DNA from: an uncultured Eubacteriales bacterium | GTDB lineage: Bacteria > Bacillota > Clostridia > Christensenellales > CAG-138 | Direction: 5' to 3' | Assembly (NCBI GenBank): GCA_902765005.1 | Contig: CACWYB010000001.1 | Coordinates: 62,001 to 126,000, forward strand | DNA length: 64,000 bases | Shown here: positions 40,980 through 50,697 of the stretch, in pieces | Position numbering within the stretch: position 1 is the stretch's first letter | Layout: every line of letters begins with the position of its first letter | Notes under the pieces: generated by a model | What the model saw: only the letters and a program-made list of their open reading frames with translations | The model's database searches: none | Told to the model about the DNA's origin: nothing | Made by a program: the position numbers and the translations under genes

Positions 40980-42481
40980 GCCTGTTTCTCGGCCCGGCGG
41001 GCCTTGAGCTGGGCGCAGATGCGGTCGTACTCCGGCTCGTCCAGCTTGTAGTGCTTCACATAGAGCACGTAGCTCACCACCATGAGCACCAGGGGCACCA
41101 CGATCATCACCAGCAGCAGCCCCGTGGACTGGCCGTGGGTCACGTCCTGCAGAAGGGTGCGGATCTGGGAAAGCTTCTCCGCCTCGGTGATGTGTCCCGC
41201 GGCGGCGGCGTTCTCCAGGGAGGAGATCTGGTTGGTGTACCGGGTCACGCCGGTGAGCAGATAGGTAGCGGAGGCGATGAGTACGGTGAGAGCGGAAGCC
41301 AGCTTCGTGAGGAAGGGCCGCATGGAGGTGATGATGCCCTCGTCCCGGGTGCCGTGGAGATACTCGTTATACTCCACGGTGTTGATGACGGAGATCATGA
41401 GGATGAGATAGAAGCCGTACTGGCCGAAGTTGGCCAGCATGTAGCCCACGGTGATGAGCAGGAATTTCAGATCCATCCCCCCCAACATGACGGCGCCGGA
41501 TCGCATGAGGATGCCGGGAATCAGCATGATGGCGTAGCCCACCAGGGACACCCGCAGCAGGATCCCCATGAATTTCTTCCGAGGCACCTTCCGGGAGATG
41601 GCGGGATAGAAGATCATCAGCAGGGCCGTGACGGACATGCCGATGGTGGTGAACAGGCTGTAGAGCCCGCCCTCGTAGCCGAACTCAAAGTAGATGTAGG
41701 TGGAGCCCACGCCGGAGATGACGATGGCGTTGCTGATCTCATGGATGAGGAAGATGAGGGCGATCCACAGGAGCTGGTCGTTGCCGGTGATGGTGCCCCA
41801 GATCTTTTTGAAGCTCACCGGGGGCACGGGCTCCGCGTTGTAGGACCGATCCTCCTTCACCCCAAAGAGGACGAAGAGCAAAAACAGGGGGCAGAGGATG
41901 GCGATGGCCAGGGCGATGCGGCCGAAGGCGATGGTGGTGCTGCCGCCGATGGCGCCGGCCCCCGTGGTCAAGAGGGGGATGAGGATGCTGGCCGCCGTGC
42001 CGCCGATGCCCGCAAAGAGGGTGGTCCGGGCGGTGAAGGTGTTGCGGGTGTCCCCGTCGGAGCTGAGGGAGGGGATCATGCCCCAGTAGGAGATGTCGCC
42101 CATGGTGTAGGTGATGCTGAAGAGGAAGTAGATGAGGCCGAAGAACCACACGAACTTCCAGCCCTGGAGCTTCACGTTGAAGGCGGCGTAGATGACCAGG
42201 GAGGTGGAAAGCATGCCCGCCAGGATCCAGGGCTTGAACTTGCCGTACTTGGTGCGGGTGCGCTCGATGATGTTGCCCATGATGGGGTCGTTGAGGGCGT
42301 CAAAGAGCCGGGCCCCCACCATGATGGCGGTGATGGCGGAAAGCTGGCCGGCGGTGAGCTCCCGGGTGAAGAGCACGAAGGTCAGCAGGAAGTTGGTGAC
42401 CAGGGAGTAGACCATGTCCCGTCCCACGGTGCCCAGAGGAAACAGGATGAGGTTTCGTTTGTTGCGCTTGGTTTCGTCCAT
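40976..42481 (-). CDS. GPH family sugar:cation symporter 2
   Basis: 501 aa, about 12 transmembrane helices, MelB-type loop FDALNDPIMGNIIERTRTKYGKFKPW. The start at 42481 has TAGGAG upstream; an opening at 42580 lacks support. It is a distant paralogue of the symporter at 37117. It forms a two-gene operon with the PIG-L deacetylase. Confidence 0.9.
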   Translation of the reverse strand: MDETKRNKRNLILFPLGTVGRDMVYSLVTNFLLTFVLFTRELTAGQLSAITAIMVGARLFDALNDPIMGNIIERTRTKYGKFKPWILAGMLSTSLVIYAAFNVKLQGWKFVWFFGLIYFLFSITYTMGDISYWGMIPSLSSDGDTRNTFTARTTLFAGIGGTAASILIPLLTTGAGAIGGSTTIAFGRIALAIAILCPLFLLFVLFGVKEDRSYNAEPVPPVSFKKIWGTITGNDQLLWIALIFLIHEISNAIVISGVGSTYIYFEFGYEGGLYSLFTTIGMSVTALLMIFYPAISRKVPRKKFMGILLRVSLVGYAIMLIPGILMRSGAVMLGGMDLKFLLITVGYMLANFGQYGFYLILMISVINTVEYNEYLHGTRDEGIITSMRPFLTKLASALTVLIASATYLLTGVTRYTNQISSLENAAAAGHITEAEKLSQIRTLLQDVTHGQSTGLLLVMIVVPLVLMVVSYVLYVKHYKLDEPEYDRICAQLKARRAEKQA

Positions 42482-42595
42482 GCTGGGAATAGCTCCTATA
42501 TATGAGAATAGATAAACTGTACCATCTTCGGGAGAAAAACGCAAGGTGCAGGGCGCGGCATCAGCGCCGTTTTGAGGCATTTTATATATAAATCG

Positions 42596-42624
42596 TTGAA
42601 AGGAGCGGGGATTTTGAGTATACT
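42596..42624 (+). promoter_or_regulatory. Promoter of the PNPOx-family gene
   Basis: TTGAAA (42596-42601), 17 bp, TATACT (42619-42624); the ATG is at 42670 after AAAGGAG. Confidence 0.6.
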
Positions 42625-42669
42625 ATACGTAAACGGTATCATCGCAGGAACAGGAAAGGAGCATGGATC

Positions 42670-43071
42670 ATGGAAGGAATCGAAAAAGTCTGCGCGTTTT
42701 TGGACGAGGCCAAGACCTACTATCTGGCCACGGTGGAGGGGGATCAGCCCCGGGTAAGGCCCTTTGGCACCTGCCTGCTCTATGAGGGAAAGCTGTATAT
42801 CCAGACCGGAAAGGCCAAAAGCGTGTCCCGGCAGCTGGCCGCCAACCCCAAGGCGGAGATCTGCGCCTTCACGGGCGGCAGGTGGCTGCGGGTGGCCGGG
42901 GAGCTGGTGAACGACGACAGCCGGGCAGCGAAGGTGGCCATGCTGGAGAAGATGCCCAGCCTGAAGGCCATGTACAGCGCCGACGACGACAACACCCAGG
43001 TGCTGTATTTCAAGAACGCCGTGGCCACCTTTAGCTCCTTCACGGAGCCCCAGGAAGTCATCGAGTTCTAA
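42670..43071 (+). CDS. Pyridoxamine 5'-phosphate oxidase family protein
   Basis: 133 aa FMN-binding split barrel (YYLATVEGDQPRVRPFGTCLLYEGKLYIQTGKAKSV). Members bind flavin and reduce or bind small molecules; true PNPOx enzymes are longer, so PLP synthesis is unlikely. Single-gene unit with its own promoter and terminator. Substrate unknown. Confidence 0.85.
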   Translation: MEGIEKVCAFLDEAKTYYLATVEGDQPRVRPFGTCLLYEGKLYIQTGKAKSVSRQLAANPKAEICAFTGGRWLRVAGELVNDDSRAAKVAMLEKMPSLKAMYSADDDNTQVLYFKNAVATFSSFTEPQEVIEF

Positions 43072-43083
43072 GGCAGCAACCAG

Positions 43084-43126
43084 AAAAGCCCCTGCCGCCA
43101 AAGCTCTTGGCGCAGGGGCTTTTTTG
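43084..43126. terminator. Bidirectional terminator
   Basis: GCCCCTG-C-CGCCAA / TTGGCG-CAGGGGC hairpin with AAAA before and TTTTTT after; serves the PNPOx gene (+) and the cation transporter gene (-). Confidence 0.8.
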
Positions 43127-43138
43127 ATGGAAAAGGAC

Positions 43139-44290
43139 TTATTCCTCGGAGAAATCCGTGTCCAGGGCCACCTGGAACGAATACGCCGGGAAGGCCTTCT
43201 GCACGTCGGCCATGACCTGGTTGTACACCGCCCGCCGATCCTTGGCGTCGAAGCTGACCACAATATCAAAGCGCATGGTCTTCTCCTCCTTCATGAGGTA
43301 GAAGCCGTGAAGCTGGGTTACATGCTCATGGGCGAATACGATGTCCCGCACCTGCTGCTGCATCTCCATGACCTCCCGATCCTTGGTGTTCACGGAGTAG
43401 ACGCCGATGGCCGTCAGGATCACGTGGTGCTCCGCGTACACCGCCACCTGGATGCGCCGCAGCAGCAGGTCCAGGTCGTTGGCGGAGTAGGTATCCGGCA
43501 CCTCGATGTGGATGGAGCCGTTCCAGTCGTCTGGACCGTAGTTGTTCAGCACCAGGTCATAGGCCCCCTGCACGTCGGGGAAGCCGACCACGGTCCGCTT
43601 GATGGCCTTGGCCAGCTCCACGTCGTTCCGCTCCCCCAGGATCTGGGAGATGGTGTCCCGGAGCATCTCGATGCCGGACTTGATGATCACCAGGGAGATG
43701 ATGGCGCCCAGCCAGGCTTCCAGGGACACATGGAACACCAGATAGATCACCGCGGCCACCAAGGTGGAGGCGGAGATGATGGAATCCAGCGTGGCGTCCT
43801 CCCCGGAATTGACCAGGGAATCGGACTTCACCCGCACGCCCACAGCCTTCACATACCGGCCCAGGAGGATCTTCACCACCACCGCCACGGCCACGATGAT
43901 GAGGGACACCGTGGTGTACGCCGGGGTCTCGGGGTGGATGATCTGCTTGACGGACTCCACCAGGGAGGTGATGCCCGCGTAGAGCACGATGACGGAGATG
44001 ATCATGGCGCTCAGATATTCGATGCGCCCATAGCCGAAGGGGTGCTTCTTGTCCGGCTCCCGGCCCGCCAGCTTGGTGCCCACGATGGTGATGAGGGAGC
44101 TGCCGGCGTCGGAAATGTTGTTCACCGCGTCCAGCACGATGGCGATGGAGTGGGTCAGCATGCCGATGATGGCCTTGAAGGCCGCCAGAAACACGTTGGC
44201 GACGATGCCGATGACGCTGGTTTTGACGATGGTTCTTTCCCGGGAGGGGTCCTTGCCCTCAAAGTGTTTCATTTCCTGCGGTTTTTCCAT
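43139..44290 (-). CDS. Cation diffusion facilitator transporter
   Basis: 383 aa. Six transmembrane helices with the metal-site motifs LDAVNNISDAGSS (helix 2) and SDSLVNSGEDATLD (helix 5; the usual form is HxxxD), then a cytoplasmic domain longer than usual, of about 170 aa. CDF proteins export Zn, Mn, Fe or Co by proton exchange. Aspartates replace the typical histidine in helix 5 region, which may favour Mn or Fe over Zn (inference). GGAGG precedes the ATG at 44290. Confidence 0.9.
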   Translation of the reverse strand: MEKPQEMKHFEGKDPSRERTIVKTSVIGIVANVFLAAFKAIIGMLTHSIAIVLDAVNNISDAGSSLITIVGTKLAGREPDKKHPFGYGRIEYLSAMIISVIVLYAGITSLVESVKQIIHPETPAYTTVSLIIVAVAVVVKILLGRYVKAVGVRVKSDSLVNSGEDATLDSIISASTLVAAVIYLVFHVSLEAWLGAIISLVIIKSGIEMLRDTISQILGERNDVELAKAIKRTVVGFPDVQGAYDLVLNNYGPDDWNGSIHIEVPDTYSANDLDLLLRRIQVAVYAEHHVILTAIGVYSVNTKDREVMEMQQQVRDIVFAHEHVTQLHGFYLMKEEKTMRFDIVVSFDAKDRRAVYNQVMADVQKAFPAYSFQVALDTDFSEE

Positions 44291-44327
44291 GGGTGCCTCC
44301 GATCGGGTTTCGTGTGATTGAAAATAT

Positions 44328-44356
44328 ATTGTATTCCGATCTCGGGCCGGTGTCAA
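44328..44356 (-). promoter_or_regulatory. Promoter of the cation transporter gene
   Basis: Minus strand TTGACA (44351-44356), 17 bp, TACAAT (44328-44333). Confidence 0.65.
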
Positions 44357-44383
44357 CCCGGCCTTCCCCCGGGCGAAAGCGGC

Positions 44384-44412
44384 TTGAAAACCGGCCGCCG
44401 GGCTGGTATACT
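44384..44412 (+). promoter_or_regulatory. Promoter of the alcohol dehydrogenase gene
   Basis: TTGAAA (44384-44389), 17 bp, TATACT (44407-44412). The leader that follows can form a CCCTTTCC/GGAAGGG hairpin before the AGGAGG. Confidence 0.6.
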
Positions 44413-44467
44413 TTTTTTATCCTCCCTTTCCCTGCAGGAAGGGAAATCTTACCCCAGGAGGCACCCT

Positions 44468-45637
44468 ATGCAAAACTATGTTCACGCCATCCCCACCAAG
44501 GTCTACTTCGGCAAGGGGCAGATCGAGCGCTTGCCGGAAGCCCTCGCAGCCTTTGGGAAGCGGGTCCTGCTTGCCTACGGCGGCGGCTCCATCAAGCGCA
44601 TCGGCCTCTACGACAAGATCATGGCCCTGCTGCATGCGGGCGGCTTCACCGTGACGGAGCTTTCCGGCATCGAGCCCAACCCCCGGATCGAATCGGTGGC
44701 GGAGGGCGTTCGCCTGTGTAAAGAAAACAATATCGACGTGATCCTGGCGGTGGGCGGCGGCAGTACCATCGACTGCTCCAAGGCCATCGCCTGCGGCGTG
44801 TTCTATGAGGGGGACGACCTCTGGCAGATGATCGTCACCTCCGGCGGCTTTTCCAAGGCCCTGCCTTTGGTGGACGTGCTGACCCTCAGCGCCACGGGCT
44901 CGGAGTTCGACGGCGGCGGCGTCATCAGCAACATGACGCTGAACGAAAAGCTGGGCGCGGGACTCACGTACCCGGCGGTGTCCATCTGCGACCCCACCTA
45001 CACCTTCACCGTGTCCCCCTACCAGACGGCGGCCGGGTCCGCGGACATCATGAGCCATATCTTCGAGGGGTATTTTTCCCGGGAGGACGACTGCGAGCTG
45101 TCCGACGGCATCGCGGAGACCATCCTCAAGACGGTGATGAAGTGCACGCCCATCGCCCTGCAGGACCCCGAAAACTACAGCGCCCGGGCCAACCTTATGT
45201 CCTGCTCCTCCGTGGCCTGCTCCGGCATCCCGGAATACGGCAAAGAGGATACCGGCTGGCCCTGCCACGCCATGGAGCATGAGCTCTCCGCCTATTACGA
45301 CATCACCCACGGGGTGGGCCTGGCCATCCTGACGCCCCGGTGGATGCGCTACATCCTCAAGAAGGACCCCACGGCCCTGCCACGGTTCGTCCGGTTCGCA
45401 AAGAACGTGTTCAGCCTGACGGGGGCGGATGAAGGGGCCCTGGCCCGGGAGGCCATCGACAAGCTGGAAGCCTATTTCAAATCCACCGGCATCCCCATGA
45501 CCCTGCAGGAAGTGGGCATCGGGCCGGAGCACATCGAGGATATGGCCGCCCACGCCATCCAGGTGGGGCGGCTGGACAGGGCCTTCGTGCCTCTTACGAA
45601 AGAGGACCTGGCCGCCATCTACCGCATGTGCCTGTAA
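44468..45637 (+). CDS. Iron-containing alcohol dehydrogenase (butanol dehydrogenase-like)
   Basis: 389 aa, usual length. Nucleotide motif GGGSTIDCSKAIA and metal ligands in AGSADIMSHIFEGYF and GWPCHAMEHELSAYYDITHG are those of the YqhD/BdhA branch. It reduces aldehydes to alcohols with NAD(P)H in fermentation or aldehyde detoxification. The ATG at 44468 follows CAGGAGG at 7 bases. Monocistronic, with its own promoter and terminator. Confidence 0.93.
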   Translation: MQNYVHAIPTKVYFGKGQIERLPEALAAFGKRVLLAYGGGSIKRIGLYDKIMALLHAGGFTVTELSGIEPNPRIESVAEGVRLCKENNIDVILAVGGGSTIDCSKAIACGVFYEGDDLWQMIVTSGGFSKALPLVDVLTLSATGSEFDGGGVISNMTLNEKLGAGLTYPAVSICDPTYTFTVSPYQTAAGSADIMSHIFEGYFSREDDCELSDGIAETILKTVMKCTPIALQDPENYSARANLMSCSSVACSGIPEYGKEDTGWPCHAMEHELSAYYDITHGVGLAILTPRWMRYILKKDPTALPRFVRFAKNVFSLTGADEGALAREAIDKLEAYFKSTGIPMTLQEVGIGPEHIEDMAAHAIQVGRLDRAFVPLTKEDLAAIYRMCL

Positions 45638-45652
45638 GCTCCATAGAATCGG

Positions 45653-45689
45653 AAAAACCCTGATCCCAAGGGATCAGGGTTCGTTTTTC
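45653..45689. terminator. Bidirectional terminator
   Basis: AACCCTGATCCC / GGGATCAGGGTT hairpin followed by CGTTTTT on plus and TTTTTCC on minus. Confidence 0.8.
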
Positions 45690-45697
45690 TTTTGGCC

Positions 45698-47497
45698 TCA
45701 CAGCCGGACGCAGGGCCCTTCCGTGATGCCGCTCTCATTGAAGGCGTCCACCCGAACGAAGTAATCCCGGCCCCGGATCAGGGCTCCCACCCTTTGCTCC
45801 CCGGGCGTGAAGGTCATATAGCTGTGATAGAGCTTGTCCGGGGCGCTGCCGAAGAGGATGTTGTAGCCCAGGGTATCCGGTTGGGGCCGGATGGCAACGA
45901 CCATATCCAGCTCCCCCGTCCGCCGGGCGGTGAAGGCGGGGATGGCGGGGCTTTTCCCCCTGCCCCAGCCGAAGATGCGCAGCCCGGACACGCAGGGTGC
46001 CTGCCCAAAGGGCACCGCCATGTTGGACAGCCGCAGGAACCGAGCCTCAATGCCCGCCTCCCGCAACACGAAGTCGTGGGAAAGGTCCGTTTTCGCCTGG
46101 GATTTATCCTCTATGAGGAACCAGGCCGCCCCGTCTAAACTCCCCTCCAGCGTCCACTGGGTGGCCCGCTCTCCCTCGTCGATATACCTTGCCTGGGAGC
46201 CGGGGCGGATTTCCCCGGGGCAGGGCACGTCGATCCCATCGTCGGCGAAGTTCACCTGGACGGCGTGGACCTCCATGGCTTTGCCCAGATCCACCTGCAG
46301 CCACTCCCCCCGGCTGTTGGAGGCGGCCTGCCACCAGGTGCGCACGTTCTCCTCCGTGGCCAGCTTCGGCTCGTGGCCCTCTGTGTGGGAGGAAGCGGCG
46401 GCGGGCTTGCCCGCGCTCAACAGCATCCAGGCCGGGCCCCGCCAGGGATCGTCCTGCCCCTCGGACAGGGCCAGGGGCCAGTCCCCGTATCGCTGGTTGC
46501 AGAAGAGTTCCCCGTCCGCATCGAAGCCGGCGGGCCACAGACCCACCCGGCGCTCAAAGTCGTGGTTCACGCTGATGCGCATGGTGGCGGCGTGCCACAG
46601 GTTCCCCCGGCCGTCCGTTAGGGTGGAGCCGTGGCCGGCCCCGGGCAGAAAGCCGCCGGGCTTGTAGGAATAGGGGTTGTTGTCCGCCAGGGTGAAGGGG
46701 CCCAAAGGTCCATCCCCCACATAGACCCCGTCGCAATAGGTGTTGTACTGGGTGCCGGGGCAAGCGTACTGCAGGTAGTATCTGCCGTTGTGCTTGTCCA
46801 TCCAGGCCCCTTCGATATAGGGCATGTTGGTGAACATGCCCCGGATCAGAGGCTTTACGCTGTCGGGGAGCAGGCTCTCCGGCACGGGGCCCTTCTCCAC
46901 GAAGGCCCGGTATTTGGCCTCCACCTCCTCCGGGCTGGCGGGCAGGATGCTGTTGTCCTCCCCCACCCGCTCAAAGCCGATCTCCAGCGGGCGGCCCGCC
47001 ACCAGGGCCTTTGGCTCGGTCTTGGGGTTCATGGTCTTTGGATCCAGCTCCACGCCGTAAATGGGCGCGGCGTTGGAGCAGCCCCAGTAGAAATAGAGCC
47101 GGCCGTCGTCGTCCTGAAACAGGTTGGGGTCCCAGAAGGGGAAGGAGCCCTCCATCCGCTCATAGGGGCCGTTCAGGATGTCCTTCGTGCGCCAGCGGTC
47201 GCAGTTCTTCTCCCGGCTGGAGGCGCAGAAATACACATACTCCCCCACCACCCGCACGTCCGGGGCGTAGTCGTAGAAGGGCAGGCCTTCGGGCAGGCGA
47301 TGGTTCTCCCAGGTGACCAGATCCTCGGACACCCAGACTCCCAGGGTCATGGAGGCAAAGATGTAGTAGCGGCCTTTGAACCGGATCAGGGAGGGGTCCG
47401 CCGCCTCCCGGCAGATCTGCAGCCTTCCCCCCTGGCGGGGATCGGCGTTGAACTGGTAGCGATAGGTGACGTTGATGGGGTTACAGCAATATTTCAT
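45698..47497 (-). CDS. GH43 family glycosidase with discoidin-like and Fn3-like domains
   Basis: 599 aa. The N-terminal five-bladed propeller shows the GH43 carboxylates: AADPSLIRF (base), WDPNLFQDDDG (pKa modulator) and IEGAWMDKHNG (acid). A discoidin/CBM32-like domain (about 375-515) and a Fn3-like tail (about 520-599) follow. GH43 enzymes are mostly arabinosidases or xylosidases. No signal peptide, so it acts on imported oligosaccharides. The start at 47497 (GGGGAGG upstream) lies within the end of the GH78 gene, a 17-bp overlap. Confidence 0.88.
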   Translation of the reverse strand: MKYCCNPINVTYRYQFNADPRQGGRLQICREAADPSLIRFKGRYYIFASMTLGVWVSEDLVTWENHRLPEGLPFYDYAPDVRVVGEYVYFCASSREKNCDRWRTKDILNGPYERMEGSFPFWDPNLFQDDDGRLYFYWGCSNAAPIYGVELDPKTMNPKTEPKALVAGRPLEIGFERVGEDNSILPASPEEVEAKYRAFVEKGPVPESLLPDSVKPLIRGMFTNMPYIEGAWMDKHNGRYYLQYACPGTQYNTYCDGVYVGDGPLGPFTLADNNPYSYKPGGFLPGAGHGSTLTDGRGNLWHAATMRISVNHDFERRVGLWPAGFDADGELFCNQRYGDWPLALSEGQDDPWRGPAWMLLSAGKPAAASSHTEGHEPKLATEENVRTWWQAASNSRGEWLQVDLGKAMEVHAVQVNFADDGIDVPCPGEIRPGSQARYIDEGERATQWTLEGSLDGAAWFLIEDKSQAKTDLSHDFVLREAGIEARFLRLSNMAVPFGQAPCVSGLRIFGWGRGKSPAIPAFTARRTGELDMVVAIRPQPDTLGYNILFGSAPDKLYHSYMTFTPGEQRVGALIRGRDYFVRVDAFNESGITEGPCVRL

Positions 47498-49736
47498 CCT
47501 GGACCTCCCCTGCCCTCGCCTCATAGTGTTTCCCGTTCGGCAGCTCGATGAAAGCCGGTATAGGCAAACGAAAATCGAAGGTCAGCTTGTTCCCCTCATA
47601 GGCCCAGGCGCTCCGGATCACGCCCACGGGGGAGCGCCATTTTGCTTCGGCGCGGCCCAGGGACGGATGGGGACAGGGGCGGATGGTGAGCCGGCCGGCC
47701 TGCAGCCGGATGCCGCACACGCCGCCGAAGAGCCAGCCGGTGATGGCGCCGTAGGAATAGTGGTTCAGGGAGTCGTGGACCGTGCCGTCGGAGCGGACCC
47801 CGTCCCAGGTCTCCCAGATGGTGGTGGCCCCTTTCTTCACGGCGTAGAGCCAGGAGGGCGCTTCCTCCTGGAGCAGGAGCCGGTAGGCCGTGTCCACGTG
47901 GCCGTTTTCCGCCAGGACCCGGCAAAGATCCGGGGTGGAGAGAAAGCCGGTGTTCAGGTGATAGCCGTTCTTTTCCACCAGGGCGTTGAGCGCGTCCGCC
48001 GCGGCCCTGATCTCGTCCCCCTCCAACAGGCCGAAGGCCAGCGGCCGGACAAACGCGCACTGGCGGTCCGAGGTGATGCGCCCCTCAGGCATGCAGGCGA
48101 AGCGGTACGCCTTTTTTATGTTCTCGGCAAGCGCCCTGTAGCGCGCGGCGTCCTGGGGCCTGTTCAGGATCTGCGCGATCCGGGACATGAGGGAGGCGGA
48201 CCGGTAGAAGTAGGCGGTGGCCACCTCCGGCGCTCCCTGGCTCATGCCCGTCCGCATAGCCAGGGCGTTGTCCACGTCCGGCTGGCACCACTCCCCAAAG
48301 TGGAAGCCCTTGTCCACCAGGTACCGGCGATAGGGGTTCTTCCGGTTGCTCAGGCGGGATTTTTTCGCCCGTTTCTCCACAAAGCCCAGCCAGCGGGTCA
48401 TCATGTCATAGTTCTCCGCCAGGATCTCCTCCCGCCCGTAGGCCTCATACAGCGCCCAGGGCACCAGCACGCAGGCGTCGCCCCAGCCGGCGGAGCCCTG
48501 AATGATGTTGCTGATGACGCTGGGGACGCCGATGGGCGGGGCGATGTTCTGCACCAGGCCGTCCTTGCCCTGGGCCAGGCGGCATTCCGCCAGCCACTTG
48601 CGCAGCACCGGGTAGCAGTCCATCAGGTACACCGCCGTGGGTGCGAAGAGGGCCGCGTCCCCGGTCCAGCCCGCCCGCTCCCGGGTGGGGCAGTCCGTGG
48701 GGATGTCGCAAAAGTTGGATCGCATGCTCCAAAGGCTGTTGAGAAAGAGCCGGTTCACGTCCTCGTTTCCGCAGGAGAAGAAGCCGGTCTGCTCCATGGC
48801 GGAATAGACGGCCACGGCGGTGAAGCGAGCGTCGGTCAAATCAGCGTCCGTCTCCACCTTGGCGTAGCGGAAGCCGAAGCGGCAGAAGCGGGGGGTGTAG
48901 TCGTTCTCCCCCTCCCGGCAGATATAGTCGATCCGCTGGGGGATGCCGCCGAACTTATTCCGGGGGCCGGGATCGAAATTCTTTTGGGTGAAGTTGCCGT
49001 TCTCGTCCAGGGTCTCCCCATGCCAGAGGGTGAGCCTTTGCCCTTCCTTCGCCCGGATCTGCAGGCGCACATAGCCCCCCAGGTTCTGGCCGAAGTCGAT
49101 GACCTTCTCCCCGTTGGGCGCGGTGAACAGCCGCCCGGGGAAGGTCTCCTGCTCTCGGATGGGCACGGTCTCGGTGGCAACCAGGTTCGCATAGCCAAAG
49201 TCCTTAACCGCCACCGGGTGCCAGCCGCCGATCTCTTCCCGCCGGGCGTCATAGGTTTCGCCCAGCTCCATGTCGTTTTGGCGGATGGGGCCCTCCTGGC
49301 TGGCCTCCCAGGCTTCGTCGCTCACCAGGACCGGCGCGCCCCCCGCCTCCAACTGGCACAGCAGGGCCAGGTCCTTGCCGAAGAGGTTGTGCACGCCGTC
49401 GATGCCGTTGTTGCCCCGGTACCAGCCGTCCCCCAGGGTCACGAGCAGCTCGTTTTCCCCGGGCCGCAGCAGGCTGGTCACGTCGTAGGCCTGGACCTGC
49501 AGGCGCTTGTTGTAATCGTCCACCCCGGGCGCCAGCACGAAATCCCCCACCCGCCGGCCGTTTAGGTGAGCCTCGTACAGGCCGTGGCAGGTGATGAACA
49601 GGGTGGCGTCCTCCGCCCTTTCCAGGGAAAACCGGCGGCGCAGATAGGCGGCGGGCTGCCGCTCCTTCCCGTCGTGAGGGGGCTCCGGGTCGATCCATTT
49701 GGCCCGCCAGGCGGGCAGAGCTGTGGTTTGCTTCAT
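47481..49736 (-). CDS. GH78 alpha-L-rhamnosidase
   Basis: 751 aa. N-terminal beta-sandwich domains (AKWIDPE, LYEAHLNGRRVGD, LGDGWYRG) and an (alpha/alpha)6 barrel with DIPTDCPTRERAGWTGDAALF, which carries the catalytic carboxylates of GH78. It removes terminal rhamnose from pectin side chains or plant glycosides. No signal peptide. The ATG overlaps the stop of the isomerase gene (ATGA), and AAGGAGAG sits inside the end of that gene. Confidence 0.93.
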   Translation of the reverse strand: MKQTTALPAWRAKWIDPEPPHDGKERQPAAYLRRRFSLERAEDATLFITCHGLYEAHLNGRRVGDFVLAPGVDDYNKRLQVQAYDVTSLLRPGENELLVTLGDGWYRGNNGIDGVHNLFGKDLALLCQLEAGGAPVLVSDEAWEASQEGPIRQNDMELGETYDARREEIGGWHPVAVKDFGYANLVATETVPIREQETFPGRLFTAPNGEKVIDFGQNLGGYVRLQIRAKEGQRLTLWHGETLDENGNFTQKNFDPGPRNKFGGIPQRIDYICREGENDYTPRFCRFGFRYAKVETDADLTDARFTAVAVYSAMEQTGFFSCGNEDVNRLFLNSLWSMRSNFCDIPTDCPTRERAGWTGDAALFAPTAVYLMDCYPVLRKWLAECRLAQGKDGLVQNIAPPIGVPSVISNIIQGSAGWGDACVLVPWALYEAYGREEILAENYDMMTRWLGFVEKRAKKSRLSNRKNPYRRYLVDKGFHFGEWCQPDVDNALAMRTGMSQGAPEVATAYFYRSASLMSRIAQILNRPQDAARYRALAENIKKAYRFACMPEGRITSDRQCAFVRPLAFGLLEGDEIRAAADALNALVEKNGYHLNTGFLSTPDLCRVLAENGHVDTAYRLLLQEEAPSWLYAVKKGATTIWETWDGVRSDGTVHDSLNHYSYGAITGWLFGGVCGIRLQAGRLTIRPCPHPSLGRAEAKWRSPVGVIRSAWAYEGNKLTFDFRLPIPAFIELPNGKHYEARAGEVQDEILL

Positions 49737-50584
49737 CTAATATATCTCTCCTTCAGCCATTGTGCGCTCATTTCCAGGCTCCGGATGGGGTCCTTGTCGA
49801 TCCAGTTCCTGTGGCTTTCCAGTATGATGCCCTCCACGCCGTTTTTCTCCGCCGCCGCCCTTAGGCCATCCAGGTCCATGTTCCCCGTGCCCAACTCCAG
49901 GCTGTCGCACTTGACGATGGGGGTCATGGCGGGGCCGGCCGGCCGGCTGCCCCGGTCGGTCACGTGCCAGAGCTTCATCCTGCGTCCCAGCCGCTCCATC
50001 CAGGCCTTGGGGTCCGCGCCCCCGTCGGTGAACCAGAAGCTGTCGAACTCAAAGCCGATCAGCGCCGGGTCCGTCTCCTCCAGAAGCACGTCGTAGGCCC
50101 GGCGGCCGGGAGCGACGGGCAGCAGCTCCACGTTGTGGTTGTGATAGAGGAGGGAGAGCCCCGCTGCCTTCGCCTTTGCGCCGGCGGCGTTGAGCCTGTC
50201 AGATAGGCCCTTCACGGCGTCCTCGCTGCCGTAGTCGAAGCGGTACATGCCGGTGATGACCAGCTTGTCCGTGCCGAAGGCCTGCGCCTCCCGGGCCACC
50301 GCTTCCGGCTCCCGCTCCAGGCTCCCCAGGTCCGTGTGGAGGCTGGCCACGCCCAAGCCCGCCTCCCGGAGCAGGGCCTGCCAATCCAGGTGCCCGCCCT
50401 TGCCCGTGGGCATGCCGGCGGCCCGGGTCATGAGCCGGACCAGGAGGGAGGTGGGATGGATCATAAACCGATTCAATTCAAGGCCGTCGTACCCGGCGGC
50501 TTTGATCCGCTGCAGGGTGGACCGGGCGGCTTCTTCGCTGCCGGTCACAGTCCCCAGCATGATCTGCTGCACATATGTCTTCAT
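49733..50584 (-). CDS. Sugar phosphate isomerase/epimerase-like TIM barrel protein
   Basis: 283 aa AP-endonuclease-2-like TIM barrel. Metal and substrate residues lie in LYHNHNVEL, FEFDSFWFTDGG, LWHVTDRG and ILESHRNW. Such proteins isomerise or epimerise free or phosphorylated sugars. First gene of the isomerase-GH78-GH43 operon, so it may act on the released sugar. Confidence 0.88.
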   Translation of the reverse strand: MKTYVQQIMLGTVTGSEEAARSTLQRIKAAGYDGLELNRFMIHPTSLLVRLMTRAAGMPTGKGGHLDWQALLREAGLGVASLHTDLGSLEREPEAVAREAQAFGTDKLVITGMYRFDYGSEDAVKGLSDRLNAAGAKAKAAGLSLLYHNHNVELLPVAPGRRAYDVLLEETDPALIGFEFDSFWFTDGGADPKAWMERLGRRMKLWHVTDRGSRPAGPAMTPIVKCDSLELGTGNMDLDGLRAAAEKNGVEGIILESHRNWIDKDPIRSLEMSAQWLKERYIR

Positions 50585-50613
50585 AGCGAACCTCGTTTGC
50601 TTGCGATGCCCTC

Positions 50614-50642
50614 ATATTACCGTACTTTTTTCTCCCTGGCAA
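50614..50642 (-). promoter_or_regulatory. Promoter of the isomerase-GH78-GH43 operon
   Basis: Minus strand TTGCCA (50637-50642), 17 bp, TAATAT (50614-50619), 30 bases before the ATG. Confidence 0.5.
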
Positions 50643-50697
50643 GGGGTGGACTGTCAAAAGGCAGGGGCGCATTTTGGAAATCCGCCCCAAACAAGGG

